Positions 17,864 to 27,289 of a DNA stretch of 64,000 nucleotides are shown here, in pieces (the stretch's first letter is position 1; the number at the start of each line of letters is the position of its first letter). The stretch is taken from the NCBI GenBank assembly GCA_020639155.1, contig JACKHF010000001.1, positions 1,240,001 to 1,304,000 on the forward strand, in the 5' to 3' direction. A program made the position numbers and the translations under genes. The notes beneath the pieces are model-generated. The model saw nothing but the letters and a program-made list of their open reading frames with translations. It was not told the DNA's origin and ran no database searches. The DNA is from Phycisphaeraceae bacterium. GTDB taxonomy: Bacteria > Planctomycetota > Phycisphaerae > Phycisphaerales > UBA1924.

Positions 17864-19000
17864 TTATTTGGGCATGTACGGCAGGTTGTCACTGGCGAGT
17901 TTCTCCACGTCTGCCTGCGGGTCGATCGTTGCCTCGATATCCCGGGCATTCAGAACCCTCTTCAGTTTCTCAGCCGTGAGGATGCGGAGATCGACGAGCT
18001 TTGCGATTGTGTGCTCCTGCTGCTCCTGGATGTCCATGAGCGTTGGGGAGATCATCTCAAGCTCGGGATCGTCGCCCCATGCAGCCATGCTGTTGAGATG
18101 GCGGAACCGCTCGTCGCGCTCGATATAGCCCGTGATGATTGGTGTTTCGGCGATGCGGTACTCGTCCCGCAGTTTCACGCACAACTGTCGAAGCTCGTCG
18201 TCGATATCGTCGCGCTCGAGCAGTTGCTCGCAGACTGCTTCGATGTTTGATGATGGCAGATTCGCGCCACGCTCGATGAACTCGCGTCTGATGCGTGTGC
18301 GATCGGGCTCTGATGTGTGCGTGTCGAGATATGCGAAGATACGCATATTGATCGGATAGACGCGGTGGCGGTGCATCTCTCGCGCAAGTCGCATGTCGCG
18401 GTACTCGGGTGCCTGCACATCGCCGAATGTGCTGACAAGCACCGGGCCTATGCGAAGATTCTCCTGCTCGAACGGCACAAGGACCGCGTCGAGTTCCTTC
18501 TCCCATTGCAGAATCTGCGGTTCGATCTCGTCGCGCAGTGGCTGAACGACCGACATTGCGAGCATGACCATGTCAGTACTTCCAGCGGATGTCATCATGG
18601 CGTACGCGCCGCGAAGCGTCTGGTGGCGGCGATGCGCGATCTGTAGCCGCGGGATGTGATCATCGGAGTCTGTCAGCAGAGCAAGGTCATCGAGAAATCG
18701 CAGGTTGAGGTTGCGCAAATCGGTTGTGCTATCGACGTTGTACTGAATAAATGCTACCGGGTCCTCCGAATCTATCTTGCCTCGGTTCTCTCTGATATCT
18801 TCGCGCAGTTGCTGGCGTGCAGCAATGTAGCTTCGGTGCAGTTGGGTGGTGAGTTCGCGGGCCTGGTCGTCGAGTTGCAAGATGTCGCAGTATTCCTCCA
18901 GGTGGGCTTTGGTGATCTCGTTCTGGGCACGGGCTGACCAGCACGCAATGAGCGTGGTACATATCGCGATAACCGTGCTGGAGAACCTGTGTCGTGCCAT
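17864..19000 (-). CDS. secreted hypothetical protein, mostly helical
   Basis: 378 residues from the ATG at 19000, which has GGAAGGAT upstream; the 42-codon upstream extension is rejected. A signal peptide (about 1-26, ending ...WSARAQ) directs export. The remainder is charged and largely helical, with many Arg/Glu/Asp residues and no recognised catalytic motif. Domain-like segments start near 27 and 180. It sits between RidA-like and ruvA genes on the same strand, with about 50 nt to ruvA, so it may share a transcript with ruvA, but a functional link is not implied. No family recognised. Confidence 0.75.
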   Translation of the reverse strand: MARHRFSSTVIAICTTLIACWSARAQNEITKAHLEEYCDILQLDDQARELTTQLHRSYIAARQQLREDIRENRGKIDSEDPVAFIQYNVDSTTDLRNLNLRFLDDLALLTDSDDHIPRLQIAHRRHQTLRGAYAMMTSAGSTDMVMLAMSVVQPLRDEIEPQILQWEKELDAVLVPFEQENLRIGPVLVSTFGDVQAPEYRDMRLAREMHRHRVYPINMRIFAYLDTHTSEPDRTRIRREFIERGANLPSSNIEAVCEQLLERDDIDDELRQLCVKLRDEYRIAETPIITGYIERDERFRHLNSMAAWGDDPELEMISPTLMDIQEQQEHTIAKLVDLRILTAEKLKRVLNARDIEATIDPQADVEKLASDNLPYMPK

Positions 19001-19049
19001 ATCCTTCCAGTTATTCCGCATTATTCGGAGACTGGTTGCATGTGCATGG

Positions 19050-19703
19050 TCAGTTTCCGAAGGCTGCTGCGACGAGCGTGTCCGCTGTGGCGTCGTCTCC
19101 AACAGCTTTAATGGCTCGCGCCACACGCTGCTCTGCGATCTGGCGTGACTCGCCCAATGTGATCAGCGCGTCGATTGCATCCTGGATATTCGGCGGGTAC
19201 TGCAGGTTTGAGATTGGGAGAGCCTCGACAGCAGAGCCCGACTTTGTCTTCATCGAAAGTGCATCGTCTGCGCTGGCAAATGCGTCGAGTTTGCCCGAGA
19301 GTTCCGCGATCATGGTCTCTGCGGTGCGCTTGCCGATCTCGGGCAGCGAGGTGAGTGCCTTGGCATCACGCGCGAGAATCCACGCAGCGATACGCTGGGG
19401 CGGATGTATCATCGCGCGGAGTGCCTTGCGGTTGCCGACACCCTTGACAGTGGTGAGCAACTCGAAGAACTCGCGCTCGTTGATTCTTGTGAAACCAATC
19501 AGGCGCGGGATGAAGCTTGCGCCTTGATTATGTGATTCGAGGTACTCCATTGTGTGGAGCGTGACGGTTTGGCCGAGTTGTGGCGTGAGTGTGTCGGTGA
19601 GGAAGGCTGGCATGAGCAGTTCCCGTCCGAGCCCGTCCGGGGTTGCGATGAGAATGGCGAGTCCATCGATGGCTTCGAGTGTGCCTGTGATTCTGGCGAT
19701 CAT
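19050..19703 (-). CDS. ruvA: Holliday junction DNA helicase subunit RuvA
   Basis: 217 residues. RuvA tetramers bind four-way junctions and load the RuvB motor for branch migration. The N-terminal OB-fold (1-65) includes the HTMEYLESHN segment. Two helix-hairpin-helix motifs follow (KGVGNRKALRAM near 90 and LPEIGKRTAETMI near 125). The C-terminal RuvB-binding domain begins near 160 and ends RVARAIKAVGDDATADTLVAAA. No ruvB or ruvC gene is adjacent. The start is at the ATG whose product begins MIARITGTLE, matching the family. Confidence 0.95.
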   Translation of the reverse strand: MIARITGTLEAIDGLAILIATPDGLGRELLMPAFLTDTLTPQLGQTVTLHTMEYLESHNQGASFIPRLIGFTRINEREFFELLTTVKGVGNRKALRAMIHPPQRIAAWILARDAKALTSLPEIGKRTAETMIAELSGKLDAFASADDALSMKTKSGSAVEALPISNLQYPPNIQDAIDALITLGESRQIAEQRVARAIKAVGDDATADTLVAAAFGN

Positions 19704-19845
19704 GCCGAGAGTAAAGCCGGGCTGATGGTGCTTTGCGCGGTGAACTATGCCGAACTGTCGATCAACGACGTCCGAGAACTATGCATGATGTAGTTTGGAA
19801 TGGGTTTCGCGCGCCGATCGGGCACTCAACCGATCAACAGGGACG

Positions 19846-21618
19846 ATGCGAACACGTCTTTCCACGCCAATCAAGCCCGATTCCGCTCCCGCCCCAACGA
19901 CTGCCGCGACGCAGACCGCGATACTCATCGGCACGTCACAGACGGTGCAGCAGGCGCAGCGGTTGATCGATCTGTCCGCGAGCACGCACCTTGATGCGAT
20001 CGGCACGGTGCTGGTTGGAGCAGAGCAGGAATGCGACGGTTGCCGGTCGATCGCGACGATGGTTGTTGAGTCCAAGCCAATCGATGCGAACATAAGCGCG
20101 CCAGCGATCACGAACCTCACATCATCCACCACAAGCACCGCGCGCGCGGTCACGCATGGGTTGTCTGAACAGAACAAATCGCCGCTGCTTGTGTCAGAAG
20201 ATGCGTCAACGAATCTGTCGCTTCCCATGCTTGGGTCGGTCGATGCGCTCGGTGCGATTGCTGGTCGGGAACAGATCGACATTGCGGTTGTGTGCCTACC
20301 CAGCGCAATGTCGAAGACGATCGGGCGCGTGCGCGCAATGCTTCGCGAGCTTGGTATCATCGAGAGGTTCGTACCGCCGATCGGGGAACTGCTCGAACGC
20401 ACACCGCCGTACACGATTGGCATGGCGCAGGAGCGATCGAGTTCCGGCACAGGAAGCAGCGGAGCGGTGGATCCGGTGCAACTGCTCGGTCGTTCGGCGC
20501 GCGTGCCTGCGCCCGGTGCAATCGAGTCCGTCGTTGAGAACAAACGCGTGATGATCACGGGCGCCGGTGGTTCGATCGGCTCGGAGATCGCGCGCATTGT
20601 TGCTGCACACAACCCGAGTGCGATCATGCTCATGGAGCGGAGCGAGAATGCGCTCTTTGAGATTGATCGTCGAATCGGGAGGCAGTTTCCGCAACTTCAG
20701 CGTGCTGCTGTTCTGAACGACGTTGTAGATGCGGAGTTGACGCTGCACCACATGCAGCAGTTTGCACCACAGATCGTCTTCCATGCTGCAGCACACAAGC
20801 ATGTGCCACTCATGGAGGATCATCCATCGCACGCGATCACAAACAACCTGTTTGGAACAAAGGCCGTTGCGGATGCTGCAGCAGAGGTCGGGTGCGAGAA
20901 GTTTGTGCTGATTTCATCCGACAAAGCAGTGAACCCGACGTCGGTTATGGGTGCGACGAAGCGTCTTGCGGAGCTGTACGTGCAGGGATTGCACGCGCGA
21001 GTGAACGCGGATCATCTGCACACCAACAGAGCGCCGACGAAGTTTTCTATGGTTCGTTTCGGAAATGTACTCGGGTCGGCGTGCAGCGTGCTGCAGATCT
21101 GGGCGGCGCAGGTTGCCGATGGCGGGCCGATCACGATCACCGATCCGCGCATGACGCGCTACTTCATGACAATTCCTGAAGCGGCTGCGCTTGTGATTCA
21201 GGCTGCGGGGATCGAGTCGTCGTCTGCGCACGCGCTGGTACACGTGCTCGACATGGGTGAGCCAGTGCGCATCGTTGATCTCGCATCGCGGTTTGCACGC
21301 GCGATGGCGTTTGCGCCGATGATCGACGGAATGCACGATAGCGCGATGCATCACGCCAGCGCGCTCCCTTCGATGGAGATTCGGACAACAGGCATCCGTC
21401 CGGGCGAGAAACTGCACGAAGAGCTTGCACTTGCGTGGGAGACACTCGAACCAACACAGGTGGCGGGTGTGCGTGGGTGGCGTGGGCCCGCGGTTGATGT
21501 AGCGATGATCCAGCGGATGGTTGCAGATCTTGATCGTGCTCGAGCACTGCGAGATCGGGCGGGTGTTGTGTCAGCCATCCAGCGATGGGTGCCGAATATG
21601 CAGAAGGCGGCAGCCTGA
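19846..21618 (+). CDS. FlaA1/CapD-type nucleotide-sugar 4,6-dehydratase (soluble N-terminus)
   Basis: 590 residues from the ATG at 19846; a TTG at 19795 is an alternative and the true start is unsure. The C-terminal half is an extended SDR enzyme that converts UDP-HexNAc to 4-keto-6-deoxy sugars for surface polysaccharide or glycoprotein glycans. Evidence: ITGAGGSIGSE near 236, FHAAAHKHVPLMEDHP, and the family signature SSDKAVNPTSVMGATKR near 357. Unusually, the four transmembrane helices that begin most FlaA1/WbpM-type proteins are missing. The first 230 residues instead hold a soluble region with one short Rossmann-like stretch (AILIGTSQTVQQAQ). It is divergent from ruvA. Confidence 0.9.
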   Translation: MRTRLSTPIKPDSAPAPTTAATQTAILIGTSQTVQQAQRLIDLSASTHLDAIGTVLVGAEQECDGCRSIATMVVESKPIDANISAPAITNLTSSTTSTARAVTHGLSEQNKSPLLVSEDASTNLSLPMLGSVDALGAIAGREQIDIAVVCLPSAMSKTIGRVRAMLRELGIIERFVPPIGELLERTPPYTIGMAQERSSSGTGSSGAVDPVQLLGRSARVPAPGAIESVVENKRVMITGAGGSIGSEIARIVAAHNPSAIMLMERSENALFEIDRRIGRQFPQLQRAAVLNDVVDAELTLHHMQQFAPQIVFHAAAHKHVPLMEDHPSHAITNNLFGTKAVADAAAEVGCEKFVLISSDKAVNPTSVMGATKRLAELYVQGLHARVNADHLHTNRAPTKFSMVRFGNVLGSACSVLQIWAAQVADGGPITITDPRMTRYFMTIPEAAALVIQAAGIESSSAHALVHVLDMGEPVRIVDLASRFARAMAFAPMIDGMHDSAMHHASALPSMEIRTTGIRPGEKLHEELALAWETLEPTQVAGVRGWRGPAVDVAMIQRMVADLDRARALRDRAGVVSAIQRWVPNMQKAAA

Positions 21619-21827
21619 CCAGAACGTGGTGGTATGTGCGCACAAACACAGGTGATTGATACACAGGATTTTCACATCAGAGAATGTGAAAGGGATTTGT
21701 TCGCATTGGGTTTGACAAATCATTCAGATCGTGTGAACATACCGCATCATTTGTGTGTTCAGCATTTGTCTGTGACGTGTCCACTCGGGTTCTCCGATTG
21801 GACTGGGTGAATCGAAAGGCGGCTGAC

Positions 21828-22127
21828 ATGCTCACTTCCGATCGACTTCGTGCAGCGCGTGATTGGGCGGCTTCCATTCGACGGGCGCAGGAAGATCTTG
21901 CAGCACTGACCCGTGCGCGCGAGGAGTCTGAGGCACGTCTGCGGGATGCCAGGCAGACCGATGCGATGAAAGCGGTCACGGGGACAAGCGCGATCGACAA
22001 TGCTATCGCGGCAACCCAGCGGATGATACAGATGCTCCAGCGTGAGCTTGCGGCTCTCAAGAAGACACTCAGCGATACCGAACTTCGCACATTGACCGAC
22101 ATGATCGGGCAGCTTCCGGCGGTGTAA
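21828..22127 (+). CDS. small coiled-coil protein
   Basis: 99 residues from the ATG at 21828 (AAAGGCGG upstream). A start at 21753 would add unlike sequence. Almost the entire chain is predicted helix with heptads (RRAQEDLAALTRAREESEARL; LQRELAALKKTLSDTE). There is no signal or membrane segment. It lies 30 nt before the DciA-like gene and is probably its operon partner. Function unknown; a scaffold role is possible but unsupported. Confidence 0.65.
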   Translation: MLTSDRLRAARDWAASIRRAQEDLAALTRAREESEARLRDARQTDAMKAVTGTSAIDNAIAATQRMIQMLQRELAALKKTLSDTELRTLTDMIGQLPAV

Positions 22128-22157
22128 TGCGTAGCCGATTGTGATACACTGTGCGCG

Positions 22158-22562
22158 ATGACGCACAATGCAGAGAACGCATCCGACGTTGATCCTGTTC
22201 TTGAGCAGCGCCTTATCTTTGCGCGAAGCCTGGTGCGAAAATCGCGCTCGGCAACAGTGCATGATCTGGTGCAGACCCAGCAACGGTCTTGGAAGGCAAA
22301 GTCACAAGCGAGCATCCGTGCAGATCAGTGGCTTGATGCAGCACTTGAAGTGTGGATGCGCCTGTTTCCCGATGAAACCGGGCAGTTGTGCAGACCAGTC
22401 GGGCTGCGCCATGGTACGCTTGTTGTTCATTGTGCAGACATCGGCGCGAGGCACACGGTTGATCGTCTATTGCGGGCGGGCGCGATCCGTCAACTGAAGG
22501 ATTTGCTCCCTGATGTTCAACAGGTACATACGGTTGTCAAGCCGGTCGAATCGCATAAGTGA
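22158..22562 (+). CDS. DUF721/DciA-like protein
   Basis: 134 residues. The C-terminal 80 residues (WMRLFPDETGQLCRP, GTLVVHCADIGARHTVDRLL, IRQLKDLLP) match the DUF721 pattern. Family member DciA loads the replicative helicase in many bacteria that lack DnaC. The N-terminal half is basic and lacks strong conservation, as is usual. It may have that role here, but the fit rests on motif shape only. A TACACT box seven bases before the start (22146-22151) hints at a promoter, though an upstream operon start is equally likely. It precedes comEC by 6 nt. Confidence 0.72.
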   Translation: MTHNAENASDVDPVLEQRLIFARSLVRKSRSATVHDLVQTQQRSWKAKSQASIRADQWLDAALEVWMRLFPDETGQLCRPVGLRHGTLVVHCADIGARHTVDRLLRAGAIRQLKDLLPDVQQVHTVVKPVESHK

Positions 22563-22568
22563 CTCGCT

Positions 22569-25166
22569 ATGGGTGGGACGTCTTCAGCGACACACACCGT
22601 GATTCCGCTACCGGAGTGGATACCGACAGGCGCAGCGCGAAGGGCGTGTATTGCGCTGGCGTGTCTGGTCACTGGCATTCTGGTTGGTAGAGCACTTCTT
22701 TCGAGTGATGCTGCGGAGCACTCGTTGCTGGCGTCCTCGGGGTTGTGGACTGGTGCGATCTTTGGTGTACTGGTCGCAGTACTTGCGATCCGCAGGGCGT
22801 TTGTGCTCGCACTTGCGATGATGCTCGTTGGTGTGCTGATGATGGTCGTTCGCGTTGGGCCGTGGCCAGATCATTCAGTAGTGCATCAGCTTTCTGCAGC
22901 GAGCAGCGATCGGGCGGTGCTTGTTGATATCGGTGGAGTTGTGTCATCCGCCGCTCGGATTGAGCATCGGAAAGATATCTCCTTGATGCCACGTCCGGAC
23001 GTGCTGGTGTTTGATCTTCGCATTGTGCATAGTGCTCTGGCGCCGGAACAGAAAACGAGTGGAACAGCACGAATCCGCGTTGATCTTCCAGAGAACTACG
23101 ACGCTCAAGACGCAATCGGCGGGATTGCGATCGGCGATCGTGTGCGTGTGATGGGACGTGCTACACAGTATAAAAAACCATTGAATCCTGGTGAGCGCGA
23201 CACAACGCTGCTTCGCAGACAGGCGGGTCTTGCGTGTACCGTGAGTGTGCCGAACATGGATCTTGTGACCAGTGCAGAGCATTTGGAAGTGCCCATGCTC
23301 CTTCATGCACTGACAACACTGAAGAGCGGCAGATCGATCCTGCAACGGCGAGCATCGCGCTGGATGGACAATACGTTTGGCAGCGATGATGACGATAATG
23401 CTGCAAACGCGCTATTACGAGCGTTGGTGCTCGGCAAGCGTGACAACCAAGAATCGCAGGAGATCTTTGCACGCACCGGCGTTGCGCATCTGCTGGCAAT
23501 CTCTGGGTTCCATCTGGCGGTGCTTGCGTGGTTGATGCGATTGTGTGTGCGCCTGACTGGCGATTGGGGTCGGTTTGAACCGGTGTTTGTTGGAGCGATG
23601 GTGCTTGTGTATGTTGCGCTAGTTCCTGCAAATCCACCGATCGTGCGTGCAGCAACACTGGTTTTTGCGCTGATGGGCGCTGAAGCACTTGGAAGACGGT
23701 ACGACCCGGTTGCTGTGCTTGCGTGGACGGCGTGCGGTATGTTGATCTGCAAGCCGATGGACGCGTTCAACATGGGATTCCACCTCACGTTTGTGCTGGT
23801 TGGAGCGCTGCTGGTGTTAACGCCAATGATTGCCGCGAGATTCGAGGCAAATGTGATTGTTGGGAAGCCGGGGGAGGCTCATCGCACTACGCGCGTGCAG
23901 TGGATATGGGCGCAGTCTCGCGATCTATTTGTGACGAATGTGATGTGCTGGCTGATCGCAACGCCGATTGTGATGTACCATGCTGGACTCCTGAGTGTGA
24001 TCGGTGTTGTTGCAACGATTCTTGTCGGCCCGGTGGTCGTGGTGGTGCTGATGCTGGGCGCTGTAATGCTCTGCGCGGCTGCAATAAGTCACGCACTGGG
24101 GACACTGATTGGCTCTGTGGTTGTTGTCCCCGCTGAACTTGCTGTGTTGATTGTGCGATGGTGCGACAGCATTCCGGGCTCATCAGTTCGTGTGCCCGCG
24201 GTGTCGATCGCGTGGGTGGTTGCGGCAGTCGTGTATGGGTTCTTCTGGTGCGGTCGCGTATTTCGATACCACTGGCGTTCACGGATTGTGTTTGCGATTG
24301 GATGTGTCGTGTTACTGGGATGGCTGGCCGTCGAGATTCGCTTCGCGACGCACCTGTCATCGCAGACAGCGCTGCGTGTTGATACGCTCGCCGTTGGCGA
24401 TGGCACGTGCCACATACTTCGCTCTGATCGCGACGCACTTCTGTGGGATTGCGGGAGTCTCGGGCTTGATATTGGTGTGCGCCTTGTGCCGAACGCGCTG
24501 CGCGCAGTTGGTGGGTGGCGTGTGCCGACTGCGATTCTCACTCATCCGAACATCGATCACTATAACGGACTGGTGAGTGCAGCGAACGACATTGGACTCA
24601 GGCGTGTGCTCGTGACGCAGCGGTTTCTTGATACAGCGAGTACCAGGCCGCATGGCGCAGCTGCTGATTTGCTGCGAGATCTGGAGATAATGAATATCGA
24701 GATTCTGACGATCGGGAAGGGCGATGTGATCCCGTTCGGCAGCATGCAGCTTCGCGTGCTCTGGCCACCAAAGGATCCGGTTGAAGTTCGACGCTTTGCC
24801 TTTGATAACGACACATCTGTTGTTGCCCTGATCGAATCGACCGATGAGCAGTTCGCGACACGTCGTATGCTGATGACTGGAGATATCCAGCGCAGCGCGA
24901 TGATCGCGATCATGACAGAATATCCAGAACTGCAAGCCGATATGCTAGAGCTTCCGCATCACGGGAGTTACTCCGACGTCTCGCACGAGTTTGTTGGTAT
25001 GCTGAGCCCGGCAATCGTTGTGCAATCGACCGGCGTACAGCGGCTTGATGAGACACGATGGGATCGGGCAAAGCAGACGCGACAGTGGTATGCAACGCCG
25101 GACACCGGCGCAATCACGACGGAACTCTTGCGCGATGGCACATGGCGTGTGCGCACCATGCGATAA
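22569..25166 (+). CDS. comEC: ComEC/Rec2 family DNA-uptake channel
   Basis: 865 residues. ComEC carries single-stranded DNA across the inner membrane during transformation. N-terminal helices (about 27-90) precede an OB-like soluble segment with GDRVRVMG near 195. The polytopic competence domain starts near 290, with the signature ISGFHLAVLAW near 311 and several further helices up to about 595. The C-terminal metallo-beta-lactamase-like domain has LAVGDGTCHILRS near 604, THPNIDHYNGL near 657 and LPHHGSYSD near 794. The metal-binding His/Asp set appears intact. It is the last gene of a coiled-coil/DciA-like/comEC operon. Confidence 0.94.
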   Translation: MGGTSSATHTVIPLPEWIPTGAARRACIALACLVTGILVGRALLSSDAAEHSLLASSGLWTGAIFGVLVAVLAIRRAFVLALAMMLVGVLMMVVRVGPWPDHSVVHQLSAASSDRAVLVDIGGVVSSAARIEHRKDISLMPRPDVLVFDLRIVHSALAPEQKTSGTARIRVDLPENYDAQDAIGGIAIGDRVRVMGRATQYKKPLNPGERDTTLLRRQAGLACTVSVPNMDLVTSAEHLEVPMLLHALTTLKSGRSILQRRASRWMDNTFGSDDDDNAANALLRALVLGKRDNQESQEIFARTGVAHLLAISGFHLAVLAWLMRLCVRLTGDWGRFEPVFVGAMVLVYVALVPANPPIVRAATLVFALMGAEALGRRYDPVAVLAWTACGMLICKPMDAFNMGFHLTFVLVGALLVLTPMIAARFEANVIVGKPGEAHRTTRVQWIWAQSRDLFVTNVMCWLIATPIVMYHAGLLSVIGVVATILVGPVVVVVLMLGAVMLCAAAISHALGTLIGSVVVVPAELAVLIVRWCDSIPGSSVRVPAVSIAWVVAAVVYGFFWCGRVFRYHWRSRIVFAIGCVVLLGWLAVEIRFATHLSSQTALRVDTLAVGDGTCHILRSDRDALLWDCGSLGLDIGVRLVPNALRAVGGWRVPTAILTHPNIDHYNGLVSAANDIGLRRVLVTQRFLDTASTRPHGAAADLLRDLEIMNIEILTIGKGDVIPFGSMQLRVLWPPKDPVEVRRFAFDNDTSVVALIESTDEQFATRRMLMTGDIQRSAMIAIMTEYPELQADMLELPHHGSYSDVSHEFVGMLSPAIVVQSTGVQRLDETRWDRAKQTRQWYATPDTGAITTELLRDGTWRVRTMR

Positions 25167-25168
25167 AC

Positions 25169-26152
25169 TCAGACATTACGGAATGTTTGCCGGGTTTTCT
25201 CGGATGTTGATCGCGCCTGATGGATCGCGGTGGAAACGCCGCGGGCTTTGCCGAGATTGACAGGGCCGGCCTTGATCCGCTGGATGCATCGTGCCGCATT
25301 GTCCTTTGAAAACTCTGTACCGATGAATCGTCGATTGAGCGCGTGTGCAACGACGCCCGTTGTGCCAGAGCCAAGGAACGGGTCCATCACGAGATCGCCC
25401 GGCTTTGACGTCGCGAGGATTACGCGTTCGAGATAGGCCTCGGGCAGTTGATTGTCGTGACCGTGGCGGCGTTCCTTGTTGTTCCCCTGGATACGACCCC
25501 AGTATGGTCCGTACCACACATCCAGCGGCACGCGCTTGCCAGCAGGCATGCCGTCACGCTTTGAGAGCGTGCGCGGGTCAAAGTATGTTGTTGCACGGTC
25601 TGTGGGCTCAAGGATCTCTGAAGTGTCCCACGTGCGCTCGAATGTGCCTGTGGGATCGGGCTTGACAAAGTAGAGGGCGTGGACCTTTGAGTTGATAAAG
25701 CGCGATTTTGTGTTCTGCCCGAACCGATAGTGCCAGATGCACCAGTTGATCATCTCAAGCCCGGGCTGGTTGTTCTTGTCGTCTTCTTTCTTGAGATGCA
25801 CAACGATCTCAGCTGCGGTGTCATCCGGAATGTTCACCCAGAATGCACCGCCGGGGCGTAACGCGATGCGGCACAGGTTCAGCCACTGGTATGTAAACTC
25901 GAGGAAGTCCTCGCGAGGCATGTTGTCTTCCCACTTGTCGTACGCGCGATTCCAGTTGAACGGCGGATCTGCGAAGACGAGATCGACCACCCCTGCGCCT
26001 GTTTCCTTCGTCGGCTGGCAATCGGAGATGGTGGGGATGATGTCGCGGCAATCGCCGATGTAGACACGCGCTTCGGGCGGCCCCTTGATGCTTGTGCAAG
26101 GGAACGCCTTTGCACGCTGCGCAGTACGCTTTGGCTTGGTTGCTGTCGGCAT
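25169..26152 (-). CDS. DNA methyltransferase, beta class (N4-cytosine or N6-adenine)
   Basis: 327 residues from the ATG at 26152; a start at 26203 is possible. Motif IV (ADPPFNW, near 65) comes before the SAM-binding motif I (DPFLGSGTTGVVA, near 265). That order defines beta-class methyltransferases. There is no target-recognition insert of type III size and no restriction endonuclease nearby, so it appears to be a solitary enzyme. Orphan enzymes of this class often regulate the cell cycle or gene expression. DPPF rather than DPPY favours neither base strongly. It converges with comEC, the two stops being 2 nt apart. Confidence 0.9.
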   Translation of the reverse strand: MPTATKPKRTAQRAKAFPCTSIKGPPEARVYIGDCRDIIPTISDCQPTKETGAGVVDLVFADPPFNWNRAYDKWEDNMPREDFLEFTYQWLNLCRIALRPGGAFWVNIPDDTAAEIVVHLKKEDDKNNQPGLEMINWCIWHYRFGQNTKSRFINSKVHALYFVKPDPTGTFERTWDTSEILEPTDRATTYFDPRTLSKRDGMPAGKRVPLDVWYGPYWGRIQGNNKERRHGHDNQLPEAYLERVILATSKPGDLVMDPFLGSGTTGVVAHALNRRFIGTEFSKDNAARCIQRIKAGPVNLGKARGVSTAIHQARSTSEKTRQTFRNV

Positions 26153-26294
26153 GAGCAACGATAGATGGTTTGTTTGGAAAGCGCAAGTTCGTTCGGCTGT
26201 CATTCACGCATTTATTCTCGGGTTTTCGGGAAGGATCTGATCGGTGGCTGGATGGGGGAAGGGGCGAAAAACTCGGTAGATTGGCGAGAATTTC

Positions 26295-26324
26295 TTCCAC
26301 AGCGTTGCAGGTATCCTGTATATT
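26295..26324 (+). promoter_or_regulatory. sigma70-like promoter for the dockerin gene at 26422
   Basis: TTCCAC and TATATT are separated by 18 nt; a TG dinucleotide sits directly before TATATT. The -35 is poor. It lies about 100 nt before the start codon. The same TG-TAnnnT pattern occurs before other genes of this group. Confidence 0.4.
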
Positions 26325-26421
26325 GAACAGGCGCCTGACATGGCCGAACATGAATCAGTATGTGTAGCAGCCGCTGCACAAGAGACAATGCGCATAGCGG
26401 CATTGAGAAAGAGGAGCTGGA

Positions 26422-27246
26422 ATGATCATCAGAGCAAGCATCGTGTCCGCAGCAGTTCTGTGTGTGTGTGCGGGAGCAACAGCGCAGACGGTCGTTGTAC
26501 CGAACGCGGCTGCCAATGCCGCCGGTACTGGCGGGTACACGACGATCTTCAACAACCAGCCTCGCGGGTACCAGTTGATCATCGGTCAGGCGGAACTCGG
26601 CGGTATGCCGGTGGGCAGTGTGGTGACAGGGCTCGAATGGCGTCAGACATCATGGCAGGTGTATCCGTCATGGCCGAGCGTGACGCTGTTGTACTCACAG
26701 TTTGATGTGTCGCTGGCAACAGCTGCAAATACGCCTGCAAACATGAGCACCACGTACACCGAGAACATCGGGCCCGATGTTGTGCAAGTGCATAGCGGAG
26801 CATGGCAGGTGGATGCGAACTCGTATGCTGGTGGGAGTCTCTCGCCGACACCGAACGCGTGGGGAACAACGATCCAGTTCGCAAGCCCCTTCACCTATCA
26901 GGGCGGAGATCTGTGCCTGACAATCCTGCATACTGGACACGGGTTTTCGAACTGTGCGCTTGATACCGTGGGTAGCGCCGACATGAAAGCAAAGGGCACG
27001 AGTGATATCTCGAATCCGAACGACTGGTACAACCAGGGACCGATTGTGACGCGGTTCCTCTTTGATGCACCGGTCGCCTGCTATGCTGATTGCGACAACA
27101 ACAACACGTTGAACATCTTCGACTATATCTGCTTTGGCAACGCCTACAGCACAAATGACCCGTATGCTGACTGTGACGGGTCCGGTGGATTGAATGTGTT
27201 TGATTACATCTGCTTTGGCAATGCGTACGCAGCTGGGTGTCCGTGA
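26422..27246 (+). CDS. secreted protein with C-terminal GC-type dockerin-like domain (1 of 13)
   Basis: 274 residues. A signal peptide (MIIRASIVSAAVLCVCAGATAQ) is followed by an all-beta body (about 23-218) of no recognised family. The body carries WRQTSWQVYPSWP and a GDLCLTILHTGHG segment, reminiscent of the jelly-roll bodies in other surface proteins. The 55-residue tail (coded at 27079-27243) has two Ca-binding loops, DCDNNNTLNIFD and DCDGSGGLNVFD, and ends AAGCP. It is the first of thirteen such genes. GAGGAGC precedes the ATG. The next gene begins 43 nt later, so co-transcription is likely. Confidence 0.88.
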   Translation: MIIRASIVSAAVLCVCAGATAQTVVVPNAAANAAGTGGYTTIFNNQPRGYQLIIGQAELGGMPVGSVVTGLEWRQTSWQVYPSWPSVTLLYSQFDVSLATAANTPANMSTTYTENIGPDVVQVHSGAWQVDANSYAGGSLSPTPNAWGTTIQFASPFTYQGGDLCLTILHTGHGFSNCALDTVGSADMKAKGTSDISNPNDWYNQGPIVTRFLFDAPVACYADCDNNNTLNIFDYICFGNAYSTNDPYADCDGSGGLNVFDYICFGNAYAAGCP

Positions 27247-27289
27247 ATCCGTGCGTGTTTCACGTGAGTGGAAAGAAAGGGAGAACAAC

